Assembly: GCA_009843625.1 (NCBI GenBank)
Contig: VYDD01000291.1
Coordinates: 1 to 6,596, forward strand
Source: Gammaproteobacteria bacterium
GTDB taxonomy: Bacteria; Gemmatimonadota; Gemmatimonadetes; Longimicrobiales; Gaopeijiaceae
Length of the DNA stretch: 6,596 bases
Reading direction: 5' to 3'
Shown here: piece by piece, positions 5,073-6,596 of the stretch
How the letters are laid out: every line of letters begins with the position of its first letter
Position numbering within the stretch: position 1 is the stretch's first letter
The notes under the pieces: model-generated
Told to the model about the DNA's origin: nothing
The model's input: the letters and a program-made list of their open reading frames with translations, nothing else
Databases searched by the model: none
Program-made: the position numbers and the translations under genes

Positions 5073-6596
5073 ATGACTGCGCGGGACAGGCTGCGTAGGA
5101 CAAAAGCGGCGAACTGGCAGGCCGAAGGGCGTTCGCCTGGGTACTTGACAAACGGCTCTGAAGCCGCACCTTCGCCGGATCGCCGGATCGCCGGATCGCC
5201 GGATCGCCGGATCGCCGGATCGCCGGATCGCCCCCGTCTGCGTGGGCGCATCCGGCCAATGAGCCCGTCCGACGCTTGGCGGCGATGCCTCCGCCTTCTT
5301 GCACCCCCGCCTGAACCTTCTTCTTCCGCCGCCCGGCGCTTGTTTCGCTCAGCGAGATCACGGCACGCCGTAGTCGGCGGCTTCTGCGCGTTGATCGCGA
5401 TGCTGGCCGTGTCCGAAGTGCAGGGCCAACAAGACTTGCCAAGCATCACGCTCGGATTCAGCGGCCCCTCCGACGTTGAGGAAGGCGACACCATCAAGCT
5501 CACGATTTCCATAGACAAGGCGTTATCCTCGCCCCTGGAAGGTATCGCGGTCTATATATCCCAACTGGGTGGAAGTGTGCACGATGGCTCATACATCAAA
5601 CTGAAAGAAATCGGGTATGCCTGTCCCGGATACGAGGATTTCGAAAACGACCGTTGTTTCACGATTCCGGCCGGCAAGAAATCCATCACCGTCGATATAC
5701 CGACATACCCCACCACGTCGTTCGAGCGCGACGCGAAGATCCACTTCGGGGTTCGTGGTGGATTGCCCCAGTATTACTACAGGAACCATTACAGTTTAGG
5801 GTCTCCCTACATCGTCCAGGCGACGGTCCGCGACGGTCCGGACGTGAAACCGGAGGTCACCACGGTGACGTTGCGCGTCCTGGACGCGACGGCGAAGGAG
5901 GGGTCGTCCCGTGGTGCGTGGCTGGGCCTGAAGCTGAGCAAGCTTGGAGTCTTCCCATACGGGGGATTGACCGCTGGCCAGAGCCTGCGGGTGCCCCTTG
6001 TGTTCTCGGGCGGCCAGCCCGGAACCGACTTCACGCTGGATATGATCGGCGTTCCAGGCGGTGTCACGTTCGATTCGGCCACGAGCACCGTGACCTTCAC
6101 TGGCCCCAGCTCGACAGAGGCGTTTCTGGATCTCCGCGCCTTGGACGATGCGGACGCGGATGACGAGACCGTGACCGTGGCGGTTCCGGAGCCGGTCGCC
6201 TCGGGAATCACCGGGACGGTCGAGGGCAGACGGCGAGGCAACGGCCAGATACGCCTGATCGATGACGACGAGCCGACCGATCAGCAGACGGAACCGCAGG
6301 TGGCCATTACTGCGGCCGCAGGCGGCACGGAGGGCACTGCCGCGACTTTCACGATACAGGCCCACCCTGCCCCGAAGACTCCCCTGCCGGTGAGCGTGAC
6401 GGTGGACACGGTCGGCGACTTCGGCGTCGCGGCCGGGAGCCGCACGGTGACGATACCCACCAGAGGCACCGCCACGCTGACGCTTTCGACGACGGACGAC
6501 GAGGTGGACGAGGCGGACGGCTCGGTGACGCTGACGGTGAATGCCGGCGACGGCTACACGGTCCTCAGTTCCCGGTCGTCATCGACGGTCGCCATA
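5073..6596 (+). CDS. Secreted Calx-beta-like multi-module protein, 3' end outside window
   Basis: An open frame of at least 508 codons runs off the right edge without a stop. The N-terminal 98 residues are basic and low-complexity and include the translated repeat (SPDRRIAG units, residues 34-53). They are followed by a basic stretch and a hydrophobic segment (AVVGGFCALIAMLAV, 99-113) ending SEVQGQQD, a Sec signal peptide with likely cleavage near 118. The exported part is beta-rich with about three modules: 122-270 (cysteines 184 and 195 may pair), 275-398 (ending GQIRLIDDDE) and 408-508, which has the clearest Calx-beta character (TLTLSTTDDEVDEADGSVTLTV, in pieces). Such acidic modules commonly bind calcium in adhesins and surface proteins. 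The start is uncertain: ATG 5073 lies 65 bases after the predicted sigma54 start, while ATG 5259 (residue 63) and TTG 5340 (residue 90) give progressively more normal signal peptides. None has a good Shine-Dalgarno sequence. Confidence 0.8.
   Translation, partial: MTARDRLRRTKAANWQAEGRSPGYLTNGSEAAPSPDRRIAGSPDRRIAGSPDRPRLRGRIRPMSPSDAWRRCLRLLAPPPEPSSSAARRLFRSARSRHAVVGGFCALIAMLAVSEVQGQQDLPSITLGFSGPSDVEEGDTIKLTISIDKALSSPLEGIAVYISQLGGSVHDGSYIKLKEIGYACPGYEDFENDRCFTIPAGKKSITVDIPTYPTTSFERDAKIHFGVRGGLPQYYYRNHYSLGSPYIVQATVRDGPDVKPEVTTVTLRVLDATAKEGSSRGAWLGLKLSKLGVFPYGGLTAGQSLRVPLVFSGGQPGTDFTLDMIGVPGGVTFDSATSTVTFTGPSSTEAFLDLRALDDADADDETVTVAVPEPVASGITGTVEGRRRGNGQIRLIDDDEPTDQQTEPQVAITAAAGGTEGTAATFTIQAHPAPKTPLPVSVTVDTVGDFGVAAGSRTVTIPTRGTATLTLSTTDDEVDEADGSVTLTVNAGDGYTVLSSRSSSTVAI
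5108..5137 (+). repeat. Inverted repeat in the leader or early coding region
   Basis: GGCGAAC and GTTCGCC are exact 7-base inverted arms with a 16-base spacer, within the first 65 bases after the ATG at 5073. The transcript could fold here and affect translation or early elongation. The site is modest in strength and could be coincidental. Confidence 0.25.
5173..5232 (+). repeat. Tandem octanucleotide repeat CGCCGGAT, 7.5 copies
   Basis: Seven identical copies of the 8-base unit CGCCGGAT (5173-5228) are followed by a half copy, CGCC. All copies are identical, which suggests recent expansion or frequent slippage. The array lies 100 bases inside the frame that begins at 5073 and ends 26 bases before the alternative ATG at 5259. 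With seven copies the 5073 start is in frame with the signal peptide; gaining or losing one unit shifts the frame. Every junction creates a GATC tetranucleotide. Confidence 0.97.

Noticed and set aside
4894..5076. 60-codon GTG-start frame whose TGA overlaps the ATG at 5073 (ATGA)
   Set aside because: The overlap looks like translational coupling, but the frame runs across the sigma54 promoter, starts upstream of the predicted transcript, has no ribosome site and resembles nothing known.
5173..5232. Reading the tandem repeat as a CRISPR array
   Set aside because: The units are 8 bp, directly adjacent and identical, with no spacers.

Overview
The window is GC-rich (roughly two thirds G+C by eye) and carries an NtrC-type sigma54 activator, a -24/-12 promoter and a Sec-type secreted protein. 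This points to a high-GC Gram-negative bacterium. The sequence does not fix the phylum; Proteobacteria, Gemmatimonadota and Acidobacteriota are all conceivable.

Layout, left to right. (1) Positions 1-43, minus strand: the first 14 codons of a small gene whose N-terminus resembles a ribbon-helix-helix DNA-binding protein or antitoxin. A perfect 17-bp palindrome lies 31 bases upstream (74-90). (2) 308-2269, minus strand: a 653-residue membrane histidine kinase (about six TM segments, coiled coil, PAS, variant H-box with His355, HATPase). (3) A 286-bp divergent intergenic region. (4) 2556-4508, plus strand: a 650-residue response regulator of the NtrC class (receiver with an insertion, PAS, sigma54 AAA+ domain with a GAFTDA loop, Fis-type helix-turn-helix). 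(5) 4509-5072: a 564-bp non-coding regulatory stretch holding stem-loops, a 27-bp dyad and, at 4981-4997, a near-consensus sigma54 promoter pointing right. (6) 5073 to the right edge, plus strand: a large secreted protein built of Calx-beta-like modules, cut off by the window end. Its early coding or leader region contains seven and a half copies of an 8-bp repeat, CGCCGGAT.

How they may fit together (inference). The kinase and regulator form a divergently transcribed two-component pair. Phosphorylated regulator would activate sigma54 polymerase at 4981-4997 to express the adjacent secreted, probably adhesive or calcium-binding, protein. Because 8 is not a multiple of 3, repeat slippage would put the 5073 start in or out of frame with the signal peptide. 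The protein could therefore be under both two-component and phase-variable control. The repeat, the promoter and the reading frame are directly visible. The functional link is a hypothesis.
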